Position numbers and translations under genes: made by a program
Shown here: piece by piece, positions 9,397 to 17,993 of the stretch
Layout of the letters: each line of letters begins with the position of its first letter
Numbering within the stretch: the stretch's first letter is position 1
Source of the DNA: Paulinella micropora
Taxonomy: Eukaryota; Cercozoa; Imbricatea; Euglyphida; Paulinellidae
DNA: 64,000 nucleotides
Assembly: GCA_019918135.1 (NCBI GenBank)
Contig: WBZZ01003327.1
Coordinates: 122,501 to 186,500 of the forward strand
Reading direction: 5' to 3'
The notes under the pieces: generated by a model
The model's database searches: none
Told to the model about the DNA's origin: nothing
The model's input: the letters and a program-made list of their open reading frames with translations, nothing else

Positions 9397-11703
9397 ATGC
9401 ACGCTCTCCCCTCCCCCCGTCGAACAGGCGCAGTCACCGGCCCGTGCTGGTGGCTGCCCTTGCTGCTCGGCGCCGCCGGTGCCGGGTGCCCGTACCCGCT
9501 CCAGTGCCCGACCCAAGAGGAGGCGTGCCCTTCGGTCGTGTGCCCCGGCGGCGCCACCATCCTCGAGCTGACGACGGCGGCCCCGCAGGACACGTTCGTG
9601 TGGCCCCTGTGGCCGCCCGCCGCCCCGACTGCGCGCCGCCGCCGCCAGGCCCAGGCCACCATCCCGACGTCGTTCACGGTCGACTGGGGGGACGGCTCGC
9701 CCCCCACGCCGTGCCTGGACGCCGGCGCCGCGCCGTGCGCGCACACGTACACTGCTCCCGGCACGTACACGGTGACGGCGGACCCCGGCGGACGCTACCC
9801 CGTGCGCGGCTGGGCGCTGACGCCGGCCTGGCACGCCGCGGCGCCCCCGGGCCTGCGGCTGGACGCCGTCCTCCGGTGGGGGGAGCTGCGCTTGCATGAG
9901 ACGAGCGGCTACCACCTGTACTCGGCGCCGGGCCTGACGTACGTGCCCTCGCTCGCCACGCTGCCGGACGCGGGGCTCGTGCGCGTCTGGGACTACAGCT
10001 TCGCTAACCTCACCTCACGCATGGACTCCGAGGTCAGCTACGGGCTCAACGTGTCCGGCGCCGTGTCCCTGGTCGGCCTGTTCGCAGGCTCCGTGGGCCT
10101 GGGGCTCCCGTACGGTGCCAGCCGGTGGGACACGCGCAACCTGCGCAACGCCAGCCGGGCGTTCGCGGGCCTGCCGTTGCTCACGAGAATCGACCTATCG
10201 CGCTGGGACACCTCGGCGCTGGAGGACGTGACCGAGCTGTTCGCGGGCTGCGGAGCGCTGGCGGACACGGGGCTGCAGGGCTGGACGGCGCTGCCGAGCC
10301 TGCAGCGCTTCGAGCGTGCGTTCGAGGGCGCTCCGGGGGACTTTGCTGTCTCGCTGACGGGCTGGAGGACGCCCGGGCTGGTGGGCACGGCCGACTGTAC
10401 GCGGCTGGCCCCGTACACGCGTGTGAGCCAGGCCGCCTGGCCCGCCGCGTGCTCCCGCTCGCTCTTCTACGCCCGGGTGCGCGCGCCGGCCGGCAGCACC
10501 ACGGCCACGCTCGCGCTGTCGCCCGGCGCGGGGGCGGGCGCGGGCGGCACGTATGGCGTGGACTGGGGCGACGGCTCGGCGGGCACGTGCGTGCACGCCG
10601 ATGGCGCGACCTGCACGCACGTGTACGCGAGCGCCGGTAACTACACGCTGCGGCTGGACGGCCGGGTGGACGGGCTGTGGTACGTGGACGGCGCGCCCGT
10701 GACGGAAGTGCTGGCGTGGGGCGATGTGCAGCTGTACCACCCCGTCGGCAGCACGAGGCCGCTGCTGACCTCGCCGAACGCCTTGCTGTTCGCCTCCAAC
10801 TTGCTGCTGCGCTACACGGCGCCGATGGCCGGGTCGCGGGCGCTGCGGGGCGTCGCGCCCGAGTACCTGCTGTACCGGCTGGCCGAGTTCGTGGGCGACG
10901 CGCGCGACTGGGACTGGTCGTGGCTCACGCCCGCCTCGCACCCCAACGGCTTCTCTAACTTGTTTTACGGTTGTACCGTGTTCAACCAAAACCTCGGCGG
11001 CTGGAACACCAGCGGCGTGGCCAGCCTGCGGGGCACCTTTACGTCCGCGCGGGCCTTCAACACTGACGTGTCTAGCTGGGACGTGAGCAGAGTCAAGAGC
11101 CTGGAGTCAACGTTTAGCGGCGCCACTGCTTTCAATCAACCGCTAGGTGGCTGGAACGTGGGCCAAGTCACCAGCCTGGCGAACACTTTTTCAGGCGCCA
11201 CGGCTTTCAATCAGCCGCTAGGTGGCTGGGACGTGGGGCGCGTCACAACTATGTACGCCACGTTTAGCAAAGCCAAAACGTTTGATCAGCCACTCGCCGC
11301 CTGGAACACCGCCTCAGCGACTACGATGAACTATGTCTTCTTTGCCACTGCCAGTTTCAACCAGAACATCAACCGCTGGAACACAAGCAGAGTCTCGGAC
11401 ATGACCTACGCCTTTGCTTGTACCCCGCCAGGCACGTGCGCGTTCAACCAGCCGTTGGGCGGCTGGAACGTTTCGGCGGCCGCAGCTAGCGGTGGGCTGT
11501 GGGCCATGTTCGCCGGCAACTGCGCTTTCGACCAGGATATCAGCGGCTGGAACGTAGCGTCATCGGCGGAGGGCGCGGGTGTGTGCACCGCTGTGTTCCA
11601 GTCCCATGGTATCTATAATCTCGATGTTGGTATCCAGACCAGCAACCTGCCGAGCATCTGCCGCGGCAGCTACACCCGCGGATGCGGCACTTTTCCTTCT
11701 TAG
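9397..11703 (+). CDS. Secreted PKD/DUF285 repeat protein 1 (intact)
   Basis: It starts at ATG 9397 and ends with TAG at 11703, 768 aa, the only member of the family in the window that is uninterrupted. The N-terminus has a hydrophobic signal-like segment (CWWLPLLLGAAGAG) followed by a Cys-rich stretch (CPYPLQCPTQEEACPSVVCP). Two PKD-like domains follow, marked by FTVDWGDGSPP (about 95) and YGVDWGDGSAG (about 395). From about 525 to 720 come DUF285/BspA-type repeats of roughly 25 residues (FNQPLGGWNVGQVTSLANTF). The C-terminus has a conserved Cys motif (SNLPSICRGSYTRGCG). There is no obvious C-terminal membrane anchor. In bacteria, protists and some giant viruses such repeats occur in surface and adhesion proteins; that role is inferred here. 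A poly(A) signal lies at 11,839. Confidence 0.8.
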   Translation: MHALPSPRRTGAVTGPCWWLPLLLGAAGAGCPYPLQCPTQEEACPSVVCPGGATILELTTAAPQDTFVWPLWPPAAPTARRRRQAQATIPTSFTVDWGDGSPPTPCLDAGAAPCAHTYTAPGTYTVTADPGGRYPVRGWALTPAWHAAAPPGLRLDAVLRWGELRLHETSGYHLYSAPGLTYVPSLATLPDAGLVRVWDYSFANLTSRMDSEVSYGLNVSGAVSLVGLFAGSVGLGLPYGASRWDTRNLRNASRAFAGLPLLTRIDLSRWDTSALEDVTELFAGCGALADTGLQGWTALPSLQRFERAFEGAPGDFAVSLTGWRTPGLVGTADCTRLAPYTRVSQAAWPAACSRSLFYARVRAPAGSTTATLALSPGAGAGAGGTYGVDWGDGSAGTCVHADGATCTHVYASAGNYTLRLDGRVDGLWYVDGAPVTEVLAWGDVQLYHPVGSTRPLLTSPNALLFASNLLLRYTAPMAGSRALRGVAPEYLLYRLAEFVGDARDWDWSWLTPASHPNGFSNLFYGCTVFNQNLGGWNTSGVASLRGTFTSARAFNTDVSSWDVSRVKSLESTFSGATAFNQPLGGWNVGQVTSLANTFSGATAFNQPLGGWDVGRVTTMYATFSKAKTFDQPLAAWNTASATTMNYVFFATASFNQNINRWNTSRVSDMTYAFACTPPGTCAFNQPLGGWNVSAAAASGGLWAMFAGNCAFDQDISGWNVASSAEGAGVCTAVFQSHGIYNLDVGIQTSNLPSICRGSYTRGCGTFPS

Positions 11704-12352
11704 AACCGGGCGGCGGCGCGAAGGCTACGTTGGCCTGGCGAAGAGCGGAGGCGGCCCCCTAGAAAGGGCTTATCCGGTGGGTGGTTGGCAGAGCGTGTCC
11801 CTGCCTTGCTCACAGCCGGTTGAAGCGTGTTTTTCTTTATTAAAGTCCGGCCTGGTTGTTTCTCGGAGGACTGCGTCCTCCTCTAACCCCTGCGCTGCCA
11901 CCGGTTTGGTCCGGGGTTAGGGGTGGCAGGAAGAAGAGAAGGGGGGCGCACACAGTCAGGAAGAGCGTGAAGTCGGCATCCCCCTGCGTCCGCCCAGAGG
12001 GGGTAGACTCCCCCTCCTGCTCGTCCCCCCCCCAGGATGGTCGCGAAAAAGGGAGTCAGCGGGGCCTGAGTGCCGCGAGAGCTCCCCCTCCCTCCCGAAC
12101 GCGGCGAAGATGCGGCAAGGGGAGAGAGAGGAGAGGAGGAGCTGGCCTCCCTCCCCTTCTCCTTCCCTCGCCGAAAGACTTACGTCCCCCTTCTTCTGGC
12201 CCCCCTCCGAACCTCTCTGGCTAAACACACTGCACCGGAGCTTTTCCGCGCCTGGGGGAGAGAGGGGAGCTTTAACCTTCGAGAGCGCAGCGGGGAGAGA
12301 AGGGGAAAAGAAAGGACTAGCAAGCAAGCAACTGCAGTCAAAGAAAGGCAGA
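11704..12352. other. Intergenic with poly(A) signal and a copied gene fragment
   Basis: ATTAAA at 11,839-11,844 is the likely poly(A) signal for the preceding gene. At about 11,947-11,981, 34 of 35 bases match part of the membrane-protein gene at about 14,512-14,546. The rest is GA- and C-run-rich and probably holds the promoter and leader of the next gene. Confidence 0.5.
11839..11844 (+). terminator. ATTAAA poly(A) signal
   Basis: It lies 136 bases after the stop of PKD/DUF285 protein 1 in TTTCTTTATTAAAGTCC, followed by a GT-rich stretch (GGTTGTTTC), the expected arrangement for a eukaryotic-type poly(A) site. Confidence 0.5.
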
Positions 12353-13951
12353 ATGGACCACGTCCTCCCCCCGCGCACTGCCGCCGCCCTTGCCACCAGC
12401 CTCTCCTCTAGTGTGCCAGGCCACGCCGCGATCCTTTGCACGTCCCATCACCAGCTCCGCAGCGCGAAGGACTGCTTGAACTACTACTTGCTAGCTAAGC
12501 CGCCAGCTACGCTGCCAGGCACGCGGGCCGACGGCCAGGACAGGATGTTGTCTGTGCTGGACGGGCTGCTGCAAGAGCAGGCGAGGCCTTGGCTTGCGCC
12601 GGAAACGGATTCTGTGTGCACGGATGACGGTAAGAAGCAGACGGAGAACCTGTCTGACAAAGAGCCGGAAGTGCACGTACAAAGAGGGAAGCGTCTTCAT
12701 TTCGAATTGAAAGCGTGCCAAGCCAAGGACTTTAAGGAGCTCTTCAGAGATAAATACTCTCAGAAAGAGCTTAAGAAATGCCCCAAGGCAAAGCCTGAGG
12801 ACTCAGCTGTCTTCCTCGCCTACTTTCCTAATGCGAAACTAGCACGGGCTAGCGACAAGTGGCACGTCTTCAAAAAATCCACCGACGAGGATTTTCTGTT
12901 TGACGCGGGACTGCAGGCGCATTTGCACGCCGTCACGAAAGGGTTGGTGCCTGAAGTCGAACGCGTGTGGGCGTGCCTTCGGGCTGATGGCAAGCCCATC
13001 GAGTTCTGGTTCTGCATGCCTTACTCCGGCAAGCGGCCGAGCGAGCAAGAGCCCAGCGACGTCGTCCGGTGGTTCGCAGGGCCGCCTGCGGCGACCGACA
13101 GCATTTGGCCGCAGTGGCTCACAGACGTAAAGGCTTTCTTGAGCGCGCTAGCAGAGGCCCGCATTCTGTACTGGGACCTGGCGGAGTGGAACCTGCTGTT
13201 AGAGCGTTTTCGCCCCGCCGGCTGTGGCCACGACCAAGTGCAGTTCCGCATCATCGACTGTGACCATGAGCGAATGGCGCTGCTAACGCTAGAGCAGAAG
13301 TCCGGGCCGCGCGACCAGCTCTGTCCTTACCTAAAACACACACGGGCAAGCCTGAAAAAAGAGCCCGTGCGGGTCTCTGAACTGCTCGACTTCTGCAACC
13401 GCGTGTGTGGCTGGGTGGTGTACAGCTGTTCTTGGAACATAAAGCGGCAGGAACAAGGGTTTGGGGGACAGGCACTCTTGCCTGCACTCCCGCACGCTTG
13501 GCTGAGGGCTAGACTCCTAGGCGTTGAACGGCCCGCTAGCTGGTTGCTGGCGTGTGCGCTGTGGTGGGCGGACCTAGAGAGCACCAAGACGGGCCCTTTG
13601 TACTCCTTGTATGTGTACTTGCAACGAGCCCAGGCTTGGTGGCCGGCAGACAGCACCAGCTTTTGGTACCCGGGTGCTACCGAGAGAATCCAGTCAACTC
13701 AATCGCTTTTATATAAAGGAGGCTTTTTGGTAGCACGCCAACACGGGGCGGGCTTTTTGACACTAGCAGACAATAACTCACGATTTTTCTGTGTTAAAAG
13801 AACTCGGGCGAAAGCCAGAGGCGTGGCTGCGCTACCTAAGCCTGGAGTTCCTGCAGCTGGTCCTGGCTACCGACTTCAGCGAGGTAGACTAGGCAGCGAA
13901 TCCTTGCAGCCGTCGCGGGGGGGGGGGGGGCCATCGGCTTCTGCCGGCTAG
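12353..13951 (+). CDS. Divergent protein-kinase-like protein B
   Basis: ATG 12353 (MDHVLPPRTAAALA) to TAG 13951, 532 aa. Around residue 274 YWDLAEWNLLL matches a kinase catalytic loop (Asp ... Asn) with Trp before the Asp, and FRIIDCDHE at about 299-307 corresponds to the metal-binding DFG region. A candidate ATP-binding lysine is in WHVFKKS (about 173). The frame is open upstream to 12110, but that part is Ser/Pro/Arg-rich and lies over GA-rich DNA, so the first clean ATG is chosen. The C-terminal 40 residues are low complexity, ending over a long G run (13,918-13,930). No signal peptide is seen. Probably an atypical kinase acting on host or viral proteins; the substrate cannot be inferred. 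Confidence 0.6.
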   Translation: MDHVLPPRTAAALATSLSSSVPGHAAILCTSHHQLRSAKDCLNYYLLAKPPATLPGTRADGQDRMLSVLDGLLQEQARPWLAPETDSVCTDDGKKQTENLSDKEPEVHVQRGKRLHFELKACQAKDFKELFRDKYSQKELKKCPKAKPEDSAVFLAYFPNAKLARASDKWHVFKKSTDEDFLFDAGLQAHLHAVTKGLVPEVERVWACLRADGKPIEFWFCMPYSGKRPSEQEPSDVVRWFAGPPAATDSIWPQWLTDVKAFLSALAEARILYWDLAEWNLLLERFRPAGCGHDQVQFRIIDCDHERMALLTLEQKSGPRDQLCPYLKHTRASLKKEPVRVSELLDFCNRVCGWVVYSCSWNIKRQEQGFGGQALLPALPHAWLRARLLGVERPASWLLACALWWADLESTKTGPLYSLYVYLQRAQAWWPADSTSFWYPGATERIQSTQSLLYKGGFLVARQHGAGFLTLADNNSRFFCVKRTRAKARGVAALPKPGVPAAGPGYRLQRGRLGSESLQPSRGGGGPSASAG

Positions 13952-14061
13952 GCCAGGCACCGAATTCTGGCGGCTGGCCTTTCACGTAGGCCGCCGTCCG
14001 CACAGGTCCAGAGCAGAGGAGAAGAAAGAACGTAGCTATTAAAAAGTCTAACTGCTTCGGA

Positions 14062-15240
14062 CTAGGCGAGCACCGGCTCGAGCGCCTCGCGTTCGGCGGC
14101 GTAGAGCCCTTGGACCCGGGTGCGCAGGCGCTGCAGCCGGTCGAGCGCGGCGCCGAACCCTACGCCCAGCAGGAGGCCGGCCTCGACGATATTGAAAAAG
14201 AGGCGCACCGACGCCGCGTACGTCTCGCACAGCGTGTGCGTCTGCACCAGCCTCTGCAGCTGCCACACAATGTACAAACACAGCAGCGTGCTGATCCAGA
14301 CCAGCAGGACGTGGTCGACTAGCGTCGGGGGAATGTCGGTCCAGGCCAGCGTCAGGTGGGCCAGCGCCCCGCGGTAGGGCTCCCACACCAGCGCGAAGAA
14401 GCCCAGGCCGGCGCCCAGGGCCACCACGGCCAGCAGGAGCATAGTGTCGTACGGGACGCGCTGCTGGCAACAGAAGGCGGCCAGCAGCAGGCAGAAAGCG
14501 TCCACGGCGGCGCACACGGTCAGGAAGAGCGTGAAGTCGGCATGGACCAACAGCAGGCTGGCAAACAGCGACGAACCGCCGACCATGGCCACCGACACGA
14601 CCGGCAGGTAGCGGTGGCAGCCGCCATAGAACGTGCACACCACCATGAGGCACAGGGCGAGCACCTCGGCGGTGCTCCAGGGATTGTCGTACAGCCAGGT
14701 GCTGCGCCGCAGCCAGGCGCTCAGCCCCGCCGTGAGCGCCAGCGCGGCGGAGAGGTGGCCTGCCGTGCACAGCATCACGCGCCAGACGAACTGCTTCTGC
14801 TGCTCGTCCGGCAGGAGGCACACCTTGACGGCCGCGTCGCGCAGCTGCTTGTGTGAGTCCTCTAGCGCCCGGTGCGCGTCGTCGGCCCGCACCCGCTTGT
14901 GCTCGATACCTTCCAGGCGCTGCAGGATCGTCTGCCAGGATTCTTGGTCCAGCTGCCACGCGCCGGCCGGGGCGGCCCGGGGCGGTCCGGGCGCCGCGGC
15001 CCGCGTAGTCTGACCCGGCCGAAGCCCAGAGACCGGCGGCTCGGTCTGGCCCGGCGCGGCCGACGTTTCCTCGGCCAAGGCGTCGGCCGAGGCGTCGGCC
15101 GAGGCGTCGTCCGGGCGCTTGCCTGCCAGCCGGCCTCTGGGCCTCGGCAGCGGGGTCGGGTGGGCCGGCGGCCGCGCGCCCGGCCCGGGGCCCGGCTGGG
15201 CCGTGCCCTCGGCGCTGGGCCGGTGCGGGCCCGGGGTGGG
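14062..15240 (-). CDS. Polytopic membrane protein, TMBIM/Bax-inhibitor-like
   Basis: The protein-like part ends with a stop at 14062 and is open upstream to about 15376. The most upstream ordinary start-type codon is TTG at 15078, so the true start is uncertain. After an Ala/Pro-rich, then coiled-coil N-terminus (WQTILQRLEGIEHKRVRADD) there are six or seven hydrophobic segments at about 99-121, 137-157, 159-178, 182-203, 212-232, 254-276 and 290-312 (counted from 15078). The last two, with LLCLYIVWQLQRLV and YAASVRLFFNIVEAGLLL, follow the TMBIM/BI-1 pattern of a penultimate Tyr-Ile-x-x-x-Gln helix and a closing helix with an LFxxI core. TMBIM proteins act in endomembranes in calcium leak and cell-death control, and large DNA viruses carry homologues. 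The family call is tentative. The gene may join the frame upstream as one larger protein. Confidence 0.45.
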   Translation of the reverse strand, partial: PTPGPHRPSAEGTAQPGPGPGARPPAHPTPLPRPRGRLAGKRPDDASADASADALAEETSAAPGQTEPPVSGLRPGQTTRAAAPGPPRAAPAGAWQLDQESWQTILQRLEGIEHKRVRADDAHRALEDSHKQLRDAAVKVCLLPDEQQKQFVWRVMLCTAGHLSAALALTAGLSAWLRRSTWLYDNPWSTAEVLALCLMVVCTFYGGCHRYLPVVSVAMVGGSSLFASLLLVHADFTLFLTVCAAVDAFCLLLAAFCCQQRVPYDTMLLLAVVALGAGLGFFALVWEPYRGALAHLTLAWTDIPPTLVDHVLLVWISTLLCLYIVWQLQRLVQTHTLCETYAASVRLFFNIVEAGLLLGVGFGAALDRLQRLRTRVQGLYAAEREALEPVLA

Positions 15241-17620
15241 GGGAAGGGCCCACCGGCGGTAGGCCGGCGGCCGCCGGCCTCCCCTGGGCGGGGTACGGCT
15301 CCGCCGGCCGCGGCTCTGCCGACCGCGGGTCCGCTGGTCGCGGGTCCGCTGGTCGCGGGTCCGCCGGCCGGCCGGCTAGCGGCGGGGGCGTGGCCCCTCC
15401 GGGCACCCGGTAGTCGAGCGCCGGGGTGGCTGCCTGCCGTGGCGGGCGGGGGCGCGCCAGGCTGGCCTCCTGCCCCCGGCTGTCCTCCGCCGGCCCTCTG
15501 CTGGCGCTCGCTCGGCTCCGCCGGGGGCGCGAGTAGGAGGCGTAGTGCCCGCGTGTTCTCGGTAGCGCGCTAAACCGGGTAGGCCTGGGTGTCTGCATGT
15601 GAACCCTAGGCCGGGCCCGCCCGCGCCGGGGTTCAGGCACGGGGATCCGAGCTTCGGCCGTCTTGGGGTAAGAGGGGGGGGGGGGGGGTTTGGGAGCAAG
15701 AAGAGGGGGGGGGTCCACGGGGGTCCACGGGGGTCCACGTCTGGCGCTGGTTATACCGGAAGGGGGCCACGCCGCGGGCCCCCGGGGGGGCTCGGGCCGG
15801 TGCGGGGGGAAGGGAGGGGGGAGGGCGGCCCCCTGCCCGGGGGAGCGGGCCCAGAGAGGTGGCGAGGAGGGCAAGGGGGCCGGCCGCCGCCCCGGGCGGG
15901 GGAGGGAGGGAGCTTCACCCCGCGCCCGGCGGGTCCGCCTCACGACCGCCGCCGGCGGCCCCCCCGTCGGCCCCCCCGTTGGCCCGCGGGGCGTCCGCCG
16001 GGGCGCCCGCGGCTCGGTCGCCCCCGGCGGGGGGGCCGCGTCCCGCGCCCACTCCGGCAGCAGCCGGGGGTACAGGTTCCGCAGCAGGTCGAGCTCGGGC
16101 CCCGCCAGCCGGGCGCTCAGCTCCAGCACACGCACCAGCGTGTCCAGCCCGGCGGCCGACGCCGGGGTCGGCAGGACCTCGACGGACCACCAGTACGCGC
16201 GCAGCTCCTCCTCGGTCGGCTCCGCGGCGGCGGCGTCCGGTGGCGCGAGGGGGGGAGCGCGTGCCACAGCCCCGCCGGCCCGCCCGTCGGCCCGCTCTGC
16301 CGGACCCCCTGCCCCGTCCGCGACGACAGCGCGCGGCACCTGGGGCCGATCGTCAGCGCCTGCCCGTAGTTGATCAGCTCCACGACGGCGGTCCGGAGGG
16401 CACGGCTGCGGGCCTCGAACGCCCAGCCGGCCAGCGCCCCCCCGGCCGCCAGCGCCCCCCCGGCCGTCAGCGCGTGCTCGGGCGTGGCGGACACCTCCCT
16501 GGCGCCGCCGGGCAGGCCAAAGACCCGCGCCACCAGGTCGGACCACAGTGTGTAGGGGACCTCGTGCTCTGGGCGCAGGGCTTCGCGCGCATAGACCAGG
16601 TTGGTGTTGTCGCGGGTGACACAGGCGCCCGACACGCTGGTGCACGGTGCATTCCGGCCGCTGCGCTGTCCCGGGACCTGGTACCTGTACAGCGGCGGGC
16701 AGGCCAGTTCGCACAGCAGCGAGTCGCCCGCGCGCCGGAGCGTGCGCTGGCGCCGGGCCGGCACGTCGCCCCTCGCGTGCGCGGGCTCCGGCCCGACGGC
16801 CGCCGTGGCCGCCGCGCCCGGCAACAGCCAGCTCTCCCACGCCCGGTCCACGTTGCCCTCGCGGCGCCGGCCCAGGACCAGCGCTCCCCTGGCGTGGTCC
16901 AGGGTGTACGCCAGGCGCAGGTTCTCCAGCTGCAGCCGCAAGGCATAGTGCTCCAGCAGGGCGCCCAGGGGCGAACAGAGCTGCCCCCGCCCGCCGGGGC
17001 GGAAGGGCCCGTACTCCACCACCGACACCCGCAGCGGCGCCTTCGGGGCCCCGCCGGCCCCGTCGGCCCCACCAGCCGCGCGCACCCCCCCCGCCGCGCC
17101 CCGCCGCTTGCAGGTATACCGCCGGCTCCCGCGCACGTCGCGGTACGTGAGCTGGTAGCCGGCGGTGCTCACTACTTCCAACACTTCGCCCAGCACCGCG
17201 TCCGGCCGGGTGCGCAGCAGCGCGAACCCAAACTTGAAGAATTCCTGCGACAGGGCCTCGGCCAGGGCTTCCGCGTGCCGCAGGACCACGTCGCGCAGGG
17301 GGTGCCGGGGCTCTTCGCCGGCCGCCCCCACGAGGCGCAGCCCCCCCCCGAGCACCGACGCGCGCGAGCTAGCGAGCGCCGCGAACACGCAGGGCTCCAG
17401 CGCCAGCCGCTCCACCAACGCCAACACCCCGGGTTGAGCTCGACGCTGCCCGGGGCGCCCGGGGCGGCACGCTGCAGCGGGACCCGGTCGGGCGGCGCGG
17501 GGCACGGCTGGGGGTACCCCGGGCCGCGCGCCTCGGCGGGAGCAGCGAGGGCGGGCGGGGTCTCCGGGTCCGTCTCCACCGCCGAGCCAGACAGCATCGC
17601 ATAACATGGCACCGGCTCCA
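15100..17620 (-). CDS. Large hypothetical protein with Pro/Arg-rich C-terminal part, frameshifted
   Basis: Protein-like sequence starts near ATG 17620 (MEPVPCYAMLSGSAVETD), shifts frame at about 17435 in a CCCGGGG run, continues to about 16290 (EFFKFGFALLRTRPD, SPLGALLEHYALRLQLENLR, VPYTLWSDLVARVFGLPGG), and shifts again into a frame with EEELRAYWWSVEVLP and LLRNLYPRLLPEWARD. It then runs into a long Pro/Arg/Ala-rich tract with PADPR repeats to about 15240. No signal peptide or membrane segment is found in the first part. I do not recognise the family. Because the Pro-rich frame runs up to the membrane-protein frame at about 15240, one protein of some 1,100 residues is possible; two adjacent genes are equally possible. 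The breaks are single-base changes in G/C runs. Confidence 0.4.
15295..15365. repeat. 15 bp tandem repeat coding PADPR units
   Basis: GCGGGTCCGCTGGTC-type units repeat about four times; in the minus frame they read PADPR/SAEPR. The conserved unit across consecutive copies supports that frame being translated. Confidence 0.6.
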
Positions 17621-17639
17621 TGGCCTGGGGGGTGTCCAC

Positions 17640-17993
17640 GAACTCCTACCTCGGGCGGCAGCGAGGTCGGGAGGCACCGGCGCCGATCCTGCGCCGGGCT
17701 GCTTGTGGCGCGGGGCCTCGGGGGAGGCCCGGCGCCCCTCCTCGCCGGGGGCGCCCCCTCCCCCGCCTAGCACACCCCCTCCGCTCTCTGACCCCCTCCT
17801 CACCCCTTCCGCCCGCGCGTTCCCTTCCCGTCCCCTCCTCCCTGCCTCCTCCTCGCCAGGCCCCCGGGGGCTGGCCTCCTCTTACCTACCTAGGTAAAGA
17901 GAGAGCCAAAGGAGCAGCGCTCGGAAAAAGAAAACCCCCGCCAGCGACTGGCGAGCCCGGACGTACACGACCCCCCTTCCCTTCTCCCCCGCC
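17640..17993. other. Divergent promoter region
   Basis: It lies between the minus-strand gene starting near 17620 and the plus-strand 7TM gene at 17994. It is C-rich with CCTCC runs. The short direct repeat CCTCTTACCTACCTAGGTAAAG at 17877-17898 contains the palindrome TACCTAGGTA. No TATA box is seen. Confidence 0.4.

Noticed and set aside
14048..16840. A 930-residue Arg/Gly/Pro/Ala ORF on the minus strand
   Set aside because: Its lower part lies in the wrong frame over the membrane-protein gene. It is open because of GC-rich composition; only the part above about 15,240 has protein-like sequence.
16117..17435. Phage/herpes-type portal protein at the unknown gene
   Set aside because: Segments such as FFKFGFALLR and SPLGALLEHYALRLQLENLR have a portal-like look, but there is no motif I can defend, and the frame may belong to a larger protein joined to a membrane domain.
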